DNA of 64,000 bases from NCBI GenBank assembly GCA_014925825.1, contig JACGCK010000004.1, forward strand, positions 1,240,001 through 1,304,000. Direction: 5' to 3'. Origin of the DNA: Pholiota molesta (lineage: Eukaryota; Basidiomycota; Agaricomycetes; Agaricales; Strophariaceae). Of the stretch, positions 22,803-34,700 are shown piece after piece. The translations under genes and the position numbers were made by a program. How positions within the stretch are numbered: position 1 is the first letter of the stretch; each line of letters starts with the position of its first letter. The notes beneath the pieces were generated by a model that saw only the letters and a list, made by a program, of their open reading frames with translations, was not told where the DNA came from and made no database searches.

Positions 22803-25800
22803 ATGTCGTCTCCGGGCTCTCCCAGGTTGGTTGACTCCTACACAGTGCCCAAGGACATCCGCAAAGAGTTCGAGGAGCTCGCCGAGGAAGAAGACTTCGA
22901 CCCTTTTGCTGAGACAGCCTCCAAGCGCCAAATCGCCGCCAGGCAGTCCGACTACCACAACCGCCGCTTCAACCGTCAGGCCGTCGACAGCGCCGATGCG
23001 TTTCAGCAGGCCGGCGAGGGAAGGATGTCGAGGGTGGATACAAGGAGGCCATGCGCCTCACGAGGCTCGAGCAGGAGGAGCTGCGCGTGAAGCGCGCTAT
23101 GAAGAGAAGCAGAGGAAGGACCGGGAGGAGAACCAGATGAAGATGGATCTCGACAAGACACCGCCCCGCGAGGAGATCGAGGCGGCGGAGAAGGAGCTCG
23201 CGGCGATGAAAAAAGAGGCCGAGACGGGCACCAAGCGCAAGAGGAGGTGGGACGTCGAAACCCCGGACGAAAACGTCGACCCGAACCAAAAGGACAAAGG
23301 AGAGTGGTCGAAGGAGGCTCTGGAAGCCTCGGCGCCCAAGAAACGCCGCTCGCGATGGGACGCCACCCCCGCGGACGCTGCTGCTCTCGGTGAGACCCCC
23401 AAACGCTCGCGGTGGGACCAGACACCTGCCCCCGCCCCCGAGGCGCCGATGATGCCCATCATCATGAACGCACCTGGCATCATGCAGGACGACAAGAACA
23501 ACCGCTATATGACCGACGAGGAGCTCGACGCCGTCCTGCCTGCGACTGGGTATGCCATCGTCACGCCCCCACCCGGCTATGCGCCTATGGTTGCCCCTCG
23601 CAAATTTATGGCAACCCCGATCACCGAGGTCGGCGGCTTTCAAATCCAAGAAAGCTCTGACGCTGCTGCAGCTGCTGCGGCAGCCGGCCTCGCGCCCGAG
23701 CTGCCAACCGAAATACCTGGTGTCGGCAATTTGGCCTTCTTCAAAGCCGAGGATGCTCAGTACTTCGCAAAAATTTTGAAGGAGGAGGATGAGACGGATC
23801 TGACGGTGGAGGAGATGAAGGAGAGGAAGATCATGCGGCTGCTCCTGAAAATCAAGAACGGCACGCCTCCTGTCCGTAAAACTGCTCTGCGACAAATTAC
23901 CGACAAGGCTCGCGAATTCGGAGCTGGTCCTCTCTTCGATAAAATTTTGCCCCTTCTCATGGAGCGCACACTCGAAGATCAGGAACGACACTTGCTGGTC
24001 AAGGTTATCGACCGTGTACTGTACAAATTGGACGACCTCGTTCGTCCATATGTGCACAAGATTCTCGTAGTCATCGAACCCTCCTTATCGACGAGGATTA
24101 CTATGCCCGTGTCGAAGGCCGCGAAATTATCTCCAACTTGTCGAAGGCCGCTGGTCTCGCTCACATGATCTCCACTATGCGGCCCGATATCGACCATGCC
24201 GATGAATACGTGCGCAATACCACAGCGCGTGCCTTCTCCGTCGTCGCCTCAGCTCTTGGTATCCCATCACTCCTTCCCTTCCTCAAGGCTGTCTGTCGCT
24301 CCAAGAAATCATGGCAAGCAAGACATACCGGTATCCGTATCGTGCAGCAAATTGCGATCATGATGGGATGTGCCGTCCTCCCTCATCTTCGCAATCTGGT
24401 CGACTGTATCGCACACGGTCTTTCAGATGAGCAGCAGAAGGTCAGGACGATGACCGCCCTCGGCTTGGCTGCGCTGGCTGAGGCCGCTGCGCCCTACGGT
24501 ATCGAGTCCTTCGATAACGTGCTGAAGCCTCTTTGGTTGGGTATTCGCTTGCATCGCGGCAAAGGCCTCGCTGCCTTCCTCAAAGCCATCGGATTCATCA
24601 TCCCTCTCATGGACCCCGAATACGCATCTTACTACACCAAGGAAGTCACTGTCATCCTCATTCGTGAATTCCAGACGTCGGACGAAGAGATGAAGAAGAT
24701 CGTGCTTAAAGTCGTGAAGCAGTGCGCGGCGACGGAGGGTGTCACAGCGCAGTACATCAAGCAAGATATCCTGCCCGAGTTCTTCAAGTCGTTCTGGGTC
24801 CGCCGCATGGCACTCGATCGTCGGAATTACAGGCAGGTCGTGGAGACAACCGTCGAGCTCGCGCAGAAGGCGGGTGTGTCGGAGATCGTCGGCAGGATCG
24901 TGAACGAGCTCAAGGACGAGGCGGAGCCGTACCGCAAGATGGTGATGGAGACGATCACGAAGGTCGTTGCCACGCTCGGCGCGTCCGACATCGACGAGCG
25001 CCTCGAGGTGCGCCTGGTGGACGGCATCATTACTCCTTCCAGGAGCAGACGACGGAGGACCAGGTCATGCTCGACGGCTTCGGCACCGTGGTCAATGCGC
25101 TGGGCATCCGCGTGAAGCCCTATCTCACCCAGATCGTCTCCACCATCCTCTGGCGCCTCAACAACAAGAGCGCGAAGGTTCGTCAGCAGGCCGCGGATCT
25201 GACGACGCGGCTGGCGGTGGTTATCAAGCAGTGTGGGGAGGATCAGCTGTTGAGCAAGCTCGGTTTGGTGCTGTTCGAACAGTTGGGTGAAGAGTACCCT
25301 GATACCCTTGGAAGCATCATCGCCGCCGAAGGTGCATTGCCAACGTCGTTGGTATGACACAGATGAACCCTCCCGTAAGGATCTACGTGAGTCTTGTCTT
25401 ATATCTCATTTATTTATGCAACATGTTCTAATGCCTTGCTTTCTATTTCTAGTTCCGCGAATGACGCCTATTCTGCGCAACAGACACGAGAAGGTCCAAG
25501 AAGCGTCCATCAACTTGATCGGGCGTATCGCTGATCGCGGTGCGGAATTCGTCCCTGCGCGCGAGTGGATGCGTATCTGCTTCGAGCTGCTCGATCTGCT
25601 CAAGGCGCACAAGAAGGGCATCCGGCGTGCGGCTGTCAACTCGTTTGGTTATATCGCCAAGAGTTTGGGCCGCAGGATGTCTTGTCTGTCCTCCTTACCA
25701 ACTTGCGCGTCCAGGAGCGTCAGAGCCGAGTGTGTAGTACGGTGCCATCGCTATTGTGGCTGAGACTTGCGGACGTGAGTGATTCTTTCTATGGTTTCTG

Positions 25801-26381
25801 GTTTGCAAAAATGCTGACTACATGATTTTTTTATCTAGCTTTCACATGTATTCCCGCCATCTCAATGAATATCGCACAGCGGAGCTGAACGTTCGCACCG
25901 GTTGTCTCAAGGCGCTGTCCTTCGTCTTCGAATACGTTGGCCCCCAGTCCGCGTACTACTGCGACTCAGTAGTGACCATGCTCGAGGACGCCCTCACCGA
26001 CCGGATCTCGTGCATCGCCAGACCGCCAGCACCATCGTCAAGCACCTCGCCATCGGCGTCGCCGGCTCGGGTGCGAGGACTCGATGCTGCACCTCATGAA
26101 CCTCGTGTGGCCCAACTGCTTCGAGACGTCGCCGCACGTCATCGGCGCCGTGATGGACGCCATCGAGGCGATGCGCGTCACGCTGGGCCCGGGCGTGCTG
26201 CTGAGCTACGTGCTGCAGGGCCTGTTCCACCCGGCGCGCAAGGTCCGCGAGGTGTATTGGCGCATATACAAGCGCTGTACCTCGGGCGGAGGATGCGCTG
26301 GTGCCGTTCTACCCCGACCTCGGCGAGCTTACGGATGAGAAGAACGTATACGATAGGCATCCTCTCCAAGTTTTCGTTTAA
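22803..26381 (+). CDS. HSH155: U2 snRNP splicing factor 3B subunit 1 (SF3B1/Hsh155/Prp10)
   Basis: Core SF3b protein that clamps the branch-site helix in the spliceosome. The N-terminal third has the expected ULM-type tryptophan motifs ([27 protein letters not shown]) that bind U2AF-like UHM domains, then [15 protein letters not shown]. The rest is the HEAT-repeat superhelix, almost identical to the human protein in blocks such as [76 protein letters not shown] and [20 protein letters not shown]. Two introns are visible near 25385-25450 and 25775-25838. The protein ends near HPLQVFV. At least six single-base losses break the frame (about 23020, 23092, 24080, 25030, 25340, 25376). Since the gene is essential and the protein sequence otherwise perfect, these are most simply sequence errors. 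Confidence 0.93.
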
Positions 26382-26624
26382 TTATCTGTGTTTTTCTACC
26401 TATGCTACTGCTTTTCTTTTTTTTTCTTATCTCGAGTCTCTCGGTTTCTCGTTCTCCGTTGTATGTATTATTCCATCCGCAAAAATCCATATTATCACTT
26501 TTTGAAGAACAATGATCAGGGGAAGATATTGACAAAATCAACTGTGAACGAAGGAGGAAACAAAAAAAAAAGATCCGCATTACAGAGTACAGGCGTCGTC
26601 GTCTATCCATATAGGCCCTTCTAA

Positions 26625-29600
26625 TCACTGATCATGAAGGGGTGCCTGTGAGGCCGGTGGGAAGCCTGCAAAGTCCACTTGCTCCTGAACGTTTTGACCG
26701 GCGATAGAGTATGCTATCCGTAAGCGTAGACGGACGTTGGTCTGAAGAAAAAAGGTCAGAAATGAGAACGGCTACAATTTATTTTTTGGGAGCATGACGT
26801 ACTCCAACAGGGGCCACGACTCTCATCTGCTGAGTCTCTACTGCGCCTGGGTTGATGTTTGGGTTGGACATGGGCAACATCTGCAGTTGCTGCGACTGTG
26901 ATTCGTGCCGTACCCTCAGTAAGCAAAGTATACATTAGAAAAAAATGAATATATTTACTTTGGGCACCGCGGCCTGGAAACTCAGACCAGTCGCCGCCTG
27001 GTTGCCGGACACCTGGAAGCGCGCTAGGATCATGACAATGCCAGGCTTCGTCGGCGACGTCTGCGGCGTGAGCGTGATCTTGAGATCGTTCTTGTCGTAC
27101 GCGGGGTAGGCCGTGAGCCGCTGCTGGGCCGGCGCAGGCGGCGACATCGCTTGCGTCGGCGCTCGCGCCGATGCGGGCGCCGCTGAGTATGCGGGCGGCA
27201 TCGCGGATGGGTGGGGCGTTGGGAGCCCGGGGGAGGAGACGTTGGGGGTGTCGAAGAGGCCCATGATGCTGTCGACGGCTGAACGCTGCGGCGCCGCGGC
27301 GGGCGGGGGCGAGGTGTTCGTCATCGACATGCCGCCGAAGATCTCGGCGAGAAGGTCTTGGTTTGACTGCGCAGATGCAGCGGGTGGGATGTTCGCTGTT
27401 GCGGGCGTGGAAGGAACATCTTCGCCAATAAAATCGATCTGTGGTAATGCATTAAACCTGGATAAAATTCAATGAGGAAAAGACACATACCTCGCCGCCT
27501 TTCGTAGATCCAACAGGCTTCTTCTCGCTAACTAAATACAATCAGAAACCATACCCAAACGAACACAAAAAGGCACTCACCAACCCCCATCACCGGTCGA
27601 CTTCAGCTCGGGCGGCGGCATCTGCTCCAGCACCCCGATCCGCGTCTCGCCGAGCGTGAACAGGCTCGCGAACTCGACCGCGCGCTGCTGCAGCTCGAGC
27701 TCCGGGCTGTTGGTGTACGTCGCGAGCACCTCCGCGATGCGGTCCTGTTCGGGCACGCTCGTCGTCGAGCGCGCGGCGATTTTGGTCAGCGCGGCGAGCA
27801 CGAACTGGCGGATGAGGTAGTTGGCGTAGGGGAGTCCATGATGGAGAGGACGAGGTCGATGAGGTCCTTGTCGGTGATCTGAAGAGATTGAGAAAGTGAG
27901 TATTGAACATCGCCGGCCGTTGTTAATAATATGGACGTACCGGGATGGTTTGCTCGTCATCGACGACGCCGCCTTGTACGATAATTTCGCTGTACTCTCC
28001 CAGAATCCAAGTGGCTGCCAAAGTTAATGATTCTGTGAGATATCAGCTTTGAGAGCCAAGTATAATTTGGATGTCGTATAAGCTTGCAGTTCAGGTGTGT
28101 GTGCGACCAGACGAATGAATGCCGATAGAATTTCCTCGCGAACAAAGTTACCAGCCTATATATACCAGACGGAAGGTTAACAAATTCGAAAGAAAATCAG
28201 AACACAGGAAGACGAACCAGCTTCAAAACACGCAGAACGGTGTCAATGTGCCACCGCTTATTGGGCGCGAAGCGCTCCGCCGCCAGACTTATTTGTGTCG
28301 TCAATCCGAGCTTGAATCATCGTCCGCGACCTCGAGGAATGCCAGCAATTCTCGAATCAGGATACGGACGTTCTGCTCGTTGATCAGTGCATAGAGAGTT
28401 CGAGTGCACGGCGCCGGATGGAGATATCCCCGTCGCGCAAGCAGTCGAGGATGATGTTTCGATGGCGTTGGACGCGTTGGTGTCCATTGTTACGACTTTA
28501 TTCAAAGTATTGAGAGCAACGTATCTAGAAGAATAATGAGATTGAGTATTGTAAATTTTCAGAAGACATACCGAATGTTTTGTCCTTGTTGCTCAAGAAC
28601 TTGCCCAGAATATTGATAGCCATTACCCGCAGTCCGGTGTCCGCTTCAATCTCCAGACGGTCAACACTGTTTCGTACAAATAGAATTTCCGACGTTCTTG
28701 GAAGAATCTGTGTTTGTAGCAACCTAACATTGACTTTAAGAGGAATTTAGTGTAGTAGTCAGATATGGCACTCACTTGTGCCAGAATATCGTTCATCGTC
28801 TCGCTTGCCTGTTCATCTCCTTTGCCGAGCAGTCGCAGCAGTCGCAAATTTTCACTTGGAGGAAGGATCTGTGATGCCAGAAACATCGTGTTCGGGACTG
28901 TATCCTGTCGTCACCAGCGATTTCAGATTGCGGACAAGCAGAGGCACAGCCTAGATGGATTTCAGTATTTACTCAGTCAGAAATCGCAAGTTCCACTCAC
29001 ACTTCTAAATTCCTCCAAAAGCGCAGCATCAATCTGGCACATCTCTGTGACGAGTGTAATGGCAGTGAGTAGCACACCGTGATTCCGGTCTGTTAGCAGG
29101 TTCTTGGCTTTGAGGGTGAAATGGTCTGCGATGTCGGGCACCTTCTTGACAACTCGCAAAGCGCACAGTGCAGCCTATGGGAATTAAATTGACAGGGTCT
29201 ATGGGACATGCTGCGGGAAGATGGCTCACCTTTTTGCGGATGTAGGTGTTGCTTGACCCAAGAGTTTCTCTATTTCATTGGCCAGATCCCGAGACATCTC
29301 CTCGACGCGATGTTGGCGAAGGTGCACAGGCCAGTCCAACGGCGTACATATTGGAATGGTTCATGTCGCTGATCGGAGGATTAATTAGCCATTGTAGATG
29401 CGCGTTGATAGTGCTTACTTTTTCAACGAGTTGGTGACCAATGTCAATACTCCTGGTTCTCGTCCAGCAGCAGCATAATTCCAAGGTACCCAAGACGCTT
29501 ATCCGAGAAACGGGGACTTGCTACGAGCTTCAGGCATTCGATCTGGCCAAATGGGCGGGGAGCCTAGCATGTGGATATAGAGGAGCTTGGCGATGTTATT

Positions 29601-29853
29601 GTGCCGCTGAAACGAGTCCTCCTCTCGAAAGGATGCCCGTATCGCGGCCGACTCTTGTGGATAAGCGCGCGTTCATCCGCTACTGTCTATTCAATACAGA
29701 AGATGAATCAGATTTCGTGCAGTTGGTTGGATAAAGTGCGCGGACTGAGAACCTTGCATGACCGGATCCCCTTGATCAGAGCTGTGGTGGGAATGAGTAT
29801 GTGTTGCGTATGGTTTTGAGCGCATTTGTACCTTTAAGATTGTGATAGACCAT
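26625..29853 (-). CDS. APL4: AP-1 complex subunit gamma (gamma-adaptin)
   Basis: Large subunit of the clathrin adaptor that sorts cargo between trans-Golgi and endosomes. Exon 1 is MVYHNLK (29853-29833), followed by a GTACAA..CACAG intron and ALIKGIR. Then come trunk-domain blocks: [19 protein letters not shown] (one A missing in this copy near 29651), [20 protein letters not shown], [88 protein letters not shown]. The hinge is Pro/Ala-rich with DLLAEIFGG and [10 protein letters not shown], likely clathrin or accessory-binding motifs. The C-terminal ear ends [13 protein letters not shown]. Introns are short and numerous. Several one-base losses interrupt the frame. Identity to gamma rather than alpha adaptin rests on the N-terminal trunk and the short single-domain ear. 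Confidence 0.9.
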
Positions 29854-30173
29854 CTCTGTCTGCTCTGTCCCTCGAGGAAACGGAACTTGGTGTGTGCAGG
29901 CTGCCCTAGTCCCCGTCACCGTGTGCCCATAAGGCTTGTGACATCACGTGGAAGTGACTTGTTGGGCGGCTTCACCGGGCTTGAGTGGAATCTGCGCTGC
30001 GCTTGTTCTTTGTCCTCGACCTTGTTACAGCTATTGTTTCTAAAAACGTCTCGAAACGGGTATAAGTATGGGGATCCAGGAGTTGACTCCCTAGCTTCGT
30101 CTCCTTACTACCAAAGCTGGTCTTTGTGTGCACTCTGTTGGCCCTCGGATTATCTGGAAACTTTCTTGTTACG
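29854..30173. promoter_or_regulatory. Divergent promoter, AP-1 gamma and membrane protein
   Basis: 320-base spacer between head-to-head starts. CACGTG at 29945-29950 (context CATCACGTGGA) lies 92 bases from the adaptin ATG and about 225 from the membrane-protein ATG. The plus-strand start could instead be an ATG at or after 30126 in a non-canonical frame, but 30174 is the first clear ATG. Confidence 0.45.
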
Positions 30174-31239
30174 ATGAAGCAAACCGCGAATTCTAGATTC
30201 AGGCAACTCTCTGGCACCTCTCCGCTTTCCCAATTTCTTTCTCGACATGACGATGATCGTCGAAGTGGCTTCATCACTCGTTTGGATAGATCTCCAGTTT
30301 CAACTAAAATGTATGTTCATATTCAAATTCGTACTTTCGACCATGAAGCTATCATTGTCGCTCTTCGTTTCTTTTCGATTCCTGTTCTGACCGTTTTTAA
30401 CAGTGTACTCATTATTATCATGCAGGTTGACTTTCATCACAGCGTTCACATTGAATGTGATCATCCTGATATTCATCGCCTGCGTCATGTTGATGTCCTT
30501 CGTCCACGAATTCATCTACATGGGTTCAACTTCAGTGTCTTCCAGAATCACCGTATGGGCAATTCAAAATATCGTCATCGCGGTTGCCATTTCCATTTTA
30601 CTGCGATCGACTACTGTTCCATTCTTTTTTGGTGAATGCCGACTCCGCCTGCTACACGGATTTCGATCCTCTGAAGTTGTTATTCGAAAATCGCCCCCCA
30701 TCAGTCGTCAGACTCATGTCACTGATGAAAAACACATGGAACACTACTGGCGAGCAAGCACTCGTGCTATCGACCCAAGGCTTCTCTACTCTTCCGCGAG
30801 CGCCATACTTTCCTCCGACTATTGGACAGTCGAATACAGCGCTGTGCTCGATGCACTCCGACGTATATCCGCAGGCGAGATCGACGAAGAAGATTTGGAG
30901 TTTTCCATCTGGAAGCAGAATTTTGAAAACGTGTGGAGTGTCTATGAGCTTTGGAGAATGCACGAGATTATGACGGACCAACAAGAAATCCTCATGTTCA
31001 AAGTTAGTTCCCAGACCTTCGGCCTTCCTTTTCTTATCTGACCATCTTATTTACAGAATTTCTTGACTCGGTCCGGAAAAGATGAGCTATTAAAAATCTG
31101 GGAAGACATGGCATTCTCGGAGAAGGGTGTCAAACGATTATCGTCGCCGCAGTCCTACCAAGCTATGGTGGACCAATTCGCGCGAGAAGGACTTGATTAC
31201 GAGACTTTATGGAGCCAAATAACGGAGAGGACTGAATAG
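30174..31239 (+). CDS. Unrecognised two-helix membrane protein
   Basis: Three exons (30174-30310, 30426-31002, 31057-31239) with clean GTATGT..GCAG and GTTAGT..ACAG introns encode 298 residues in an unbroken frame. After a basic, serine-rich N terminus there are two hydrophobic helices: LTFITAFTLNVIILIFIACVM (about residues 47-67) and TVWAIQNIVIAVAISILL (about 82-99). The remaining 200 residues are soluble and charged, with aromatic motifs such as HYWRASTRAIDPRLLYSS, SSDYWTVEYSAVLDALRR and VWSVYELWRMHEIM, and end in GLDYETLWSQITERTE. The helical hairpin followed by a cytosolic domain suggests an anchored organelle protein. I do not recognise the family; no function is assigned. Confidence 0.7.
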
Positions 31240-31703
31240 ATACCCTTTCCCTGCGACCCATGAATGATGATGTACATTACCGACCTATAATACTCCTGTA
31301 TTATTACCCCGTCATGAATCACAGATAACAAATATAAATTTGAGCGCCTTCTGAATAATGGCTGTGTATTGTAAGTATACAATGGTGTTCTTTGTTTTGT
31401 GATACCTCGACATTGCCTCGTTGGCCGTGTGGCGACATGCTTTTCTTGCCTTTTGTCAAATTCAAATGTGCCACTGCATGTCACTGGATTACACGCAGCA
31501 TGCCGTACGCTATATCAGGATGACGAAAGACCCTATATAAAGGTGAGCTTAAAGAGATCCCTCTTTAGCTGGAACTCCCATCTCGAGCTCAGAGCCTGAA
31601 TACGGCCCCGTTCAGTCTGCGCGCTCTAGCTGGAAGTCCCCCTCATCTCGTTTTCTATCTTGTCCCAATTACTTATTCTCTATCCTTTCCCTGAAAGGTC
31701 GTA
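31240..31703. promoter_or_regulatory. Intergenic region with TATA box before the CCCH gene
   Basis: Holds the 3' end of the membrane-protein transcript and the promoter of the CCCH gene. A strong TATATAA at 31534-31540 stands 164 bases before the ATG at 31704, and short T/C-rich stretches follow it. A repeated AGCTGGAA(C/G)TCCC phrase occurs at about 31568 and 31628. Confidence 0.45.
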
Positions 31704-34700
31704 ATGAGCACCGCCACTTGTCCTTTCTCCTCAAAGGCACATGTCGGCGCGGCAAGTCGTGCAACCTCAGCCATCGCGCTCCACGATCTGCCAAGTCGCC
31801 GTCCACACCCCCGTCAACGCCCGTCTGCAAGTACTTCTTCAGCAGAAGTGTGTGTATGGCGACAAGTGTAAGCTGTCGCAGCAAAGCCACCGCGAGCCTC
31901 TAATCCGGAGCGTCCAGTGGGGCTGAATCGATTAAGCCGGATTCGGACACACCCAGCGCCAAAGACACTCCAGATGAGCAAGATCAGCCAGGTTGGGCGT
32001 CCGCGCCGGGTTGGGGCAGAACGCGGCGGACGACACGGGTGGCACACCCCAGGAAGGCGAGGCCACGAAGAAACCGTCCTGCTTCTTTTTCGCCCAGGGC
32101 ATGTGTGGAAAGGGCGACGGGTGCGATTCGCGCATACGGCATCCTCCACCGACGGCTCCGGGAAGGACTCAGGTAGGCATCAACTCTTCTTCGTCGCCCA
32201 CCATCCTTTTTAAAGAAGTCCATGATGCAGATCCCAAATCGACCACCCCATCGAAGAAGAAATCCGAACCCAAGATCTGCAAGCACTACGTGCGGGGAAG
32301 CTGTCGGGCGGGCGACGCCTGCCGCTTGAAGCATATCCAGCCGGTCGACAAGTCATCCAACACCGTCGCCGGGTCCGAGTCGTCCGAGGCCATTCTGACT
32401 GGGACGCCAACGGCACTACAAATGGAATGCTGGTAATCTGCTTCTGGTGGGCCAGAAGCAGAGGACGAGCACATTCCTTTCTCAAACGGTGCCGCCGACG
32501 CTGAAGACGAGATGCACCAACCAGCAGACCTAGTTTTCGACGACGCGGATGATATTTACGGCGATCGCTACGACCAGGATGTCAATTATGCCGAGGATGA
32601 GGACGACACTTGAAGAACGTGGACGACGCCACCAGGAAGGCGAGGACGAGGACGAAGACAACGGCGAAGCGAATACTACGCTCACGCAACACGAGCAAGC
32701 CGCATCCTCTGGCTACGCAAGCTCTCGATCCGCGAAGGAGCCCAGCAGACGCGGAAGCTGGTACGGACTGGCTGGGACGAGCCGCTGTCGAGCGCATCGG
32801 CGCCATCCTCTGTCGGTCTTCCTCCTGCACCCCCGAACGCCAATTCCTCTCGCCCCTCTATCCACAGCCTGCCCCGCCAGTCACAACCCCGCACGCGCCG
32901 CCGAGTGTGCAACTCACTGGAGCCAGTTCGCCGATCCGCAGGCGGATCGAAGATAGCCTTTTGCAAGCCCCATGCCCAAGCTTTATGTGCGCAAGGGGCT
33001 GCGTGCCGTTTTCGCCATTCCTCACGCCCGAGGAGTATACGCTTCTCTTTCAAGACCCACAGCCGAATCTGTGGACTTTCGCCCCGATGTTAGCGTCGCC
33101 CCTCCTCTGCAGCCGGTTAGCCCGGTCTATATCCCAGCTGTGACCATCAGTCATCCAGATATCACGGAGAACGAAGCGTCGGCGCCACCGACCAGACCCA
33201 CCACCGTATCGACTTTCAAGCAGGAGTGCAAGTTCTACCGACTCGGTACCTGTCGCAACGCCGAACTCTGTCCATATGAACACACTCAACATCCGGATCC
33301 AGTCACTTCAAACCCTCCTTCCGCCAGAGCTGATCGAGAGTGGGGTCGATCCTCATCTCGAAATCGTGATGGTAAATTCGATGCCCCGTGCAGGTTCTTC
33401 GTAGAAAAGAATTATTGCAATAGAGGAAACGACTGTAAATTCCGCCACGACAAGTCCACAAACAGAGTCGTCGAAGAGGCTCCTACATGGCCGTCCGACG
33501 ATAACAACAACACTAATGACGACACGAAGAAAGAGCCTGACAATGGCTGGGCGATGACGGCCGGAACAATGACGACGGCTGGAATCATAACACTAATGAT
33601 GGTGGTTGGGGCGCCACGGCCACCAACGCGGATTCTTGGGGCACATCCTGGGATGACGCGGGTACATGGCCGACTCGGGTCAAACGACTTCAACCTCGCA
33701 GACTACAAAGAGGACGAATGAATGTTATCAATTCAAGAAGGACGCTGTCGTCGAGGCAATGACTGCAGATTTTCTCATGACCTCGAGCCGAATACAAACT
33801 CTGGCGGCGACGAATGGCCACCGGAGGAACCTTCAGCGCCTGCATCTTGGGTCGCACAGCCTGTCCCTTGCCGCTTCTTCGCCAGAGGCAATTGTCGGAG
33901 AGGCAAAGACTGTCCTGATCGCCATGATCCTCCGGAGCAGGAGAGCCCCCAGGACAACAGTTGGCCTTCCAATTCCGATGAGCGCAACGCCGAAGACGAC
34001 ACAGCAGAAGAACACCAGGCTCAGCCAGCCGACGATCCTCCTCCACAAGAGGAACCGCACTGGACCGCATCGTGGGAGATCGACGATACGCCTGCTCAAA
34101 TTGCGCCTGGCAGTATAAATAAGCCATGTAAGATGTTCGCGCAAGGATTTTGCAGCTTTGGCGACGAGTGCGGTTTCAAGCATGGTATCGATTCGAACCC
34201 GGGCCCTTCTGGACCAGATGTGACTATGGAGGCGGTGAGTAAATTCAATTAGATGCTCTTCGCAAAGACATCATTAATTTGTTGCCTGTAGAATTCATCT
34301 GACCAGCCCGTGTCGTCTGACTATGATGATGATCGAAGATCAAGTGCAGTGAATATATAGCGGCATCGCCACCCATTGCACGGGACGCAGAAAGTGATCC
34401 CGAAGGCCAACTCAAACCTATTGTGAGTGTTGAGGCTCTGAACGTATGAAATCGAGTATCGCTAACGTCACTACCGCAGATTTTCAACCACCCTGTGGTC
34501 TCTCGATTTTGGGACCAATGCAACATCTCTTACGGAAAAACATAACGCCCGCAACTGTGACAACTCTTGCGGATTCAAAGAAACTGATTCTCTCCAATCT
34601 GCCGTCGAGGTCGCGCCTGAGGATATCGCGCGGCTTGCTAGGCCATATGGGACAATCGTTGAGACAATTAGCCTTGACGAGACGGTCCATTCGGCTGTTA

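Noticed and set aside
22969..24057. 362-codon open frame antisense to SF3B1
   Set aside because: Low-information Leu/Arg/Ser-rich translation that mirrors the codon bias of the conserved sense gene; no motifs.
22803..26381. SF3B1 as a pseudogene or as programmed frameshifting
   Set aside because: The breaks are many, lack slippery-site structure, and the protein sequence is otherwise fully conserved; consensus error is simpler.
34170..34205. GATTCGAACCC resembling a tRNA B-box
   Set aside because: Lies in the last CCCH finger region (coding DSNPG) and has no A-box or cloverleaf around it.
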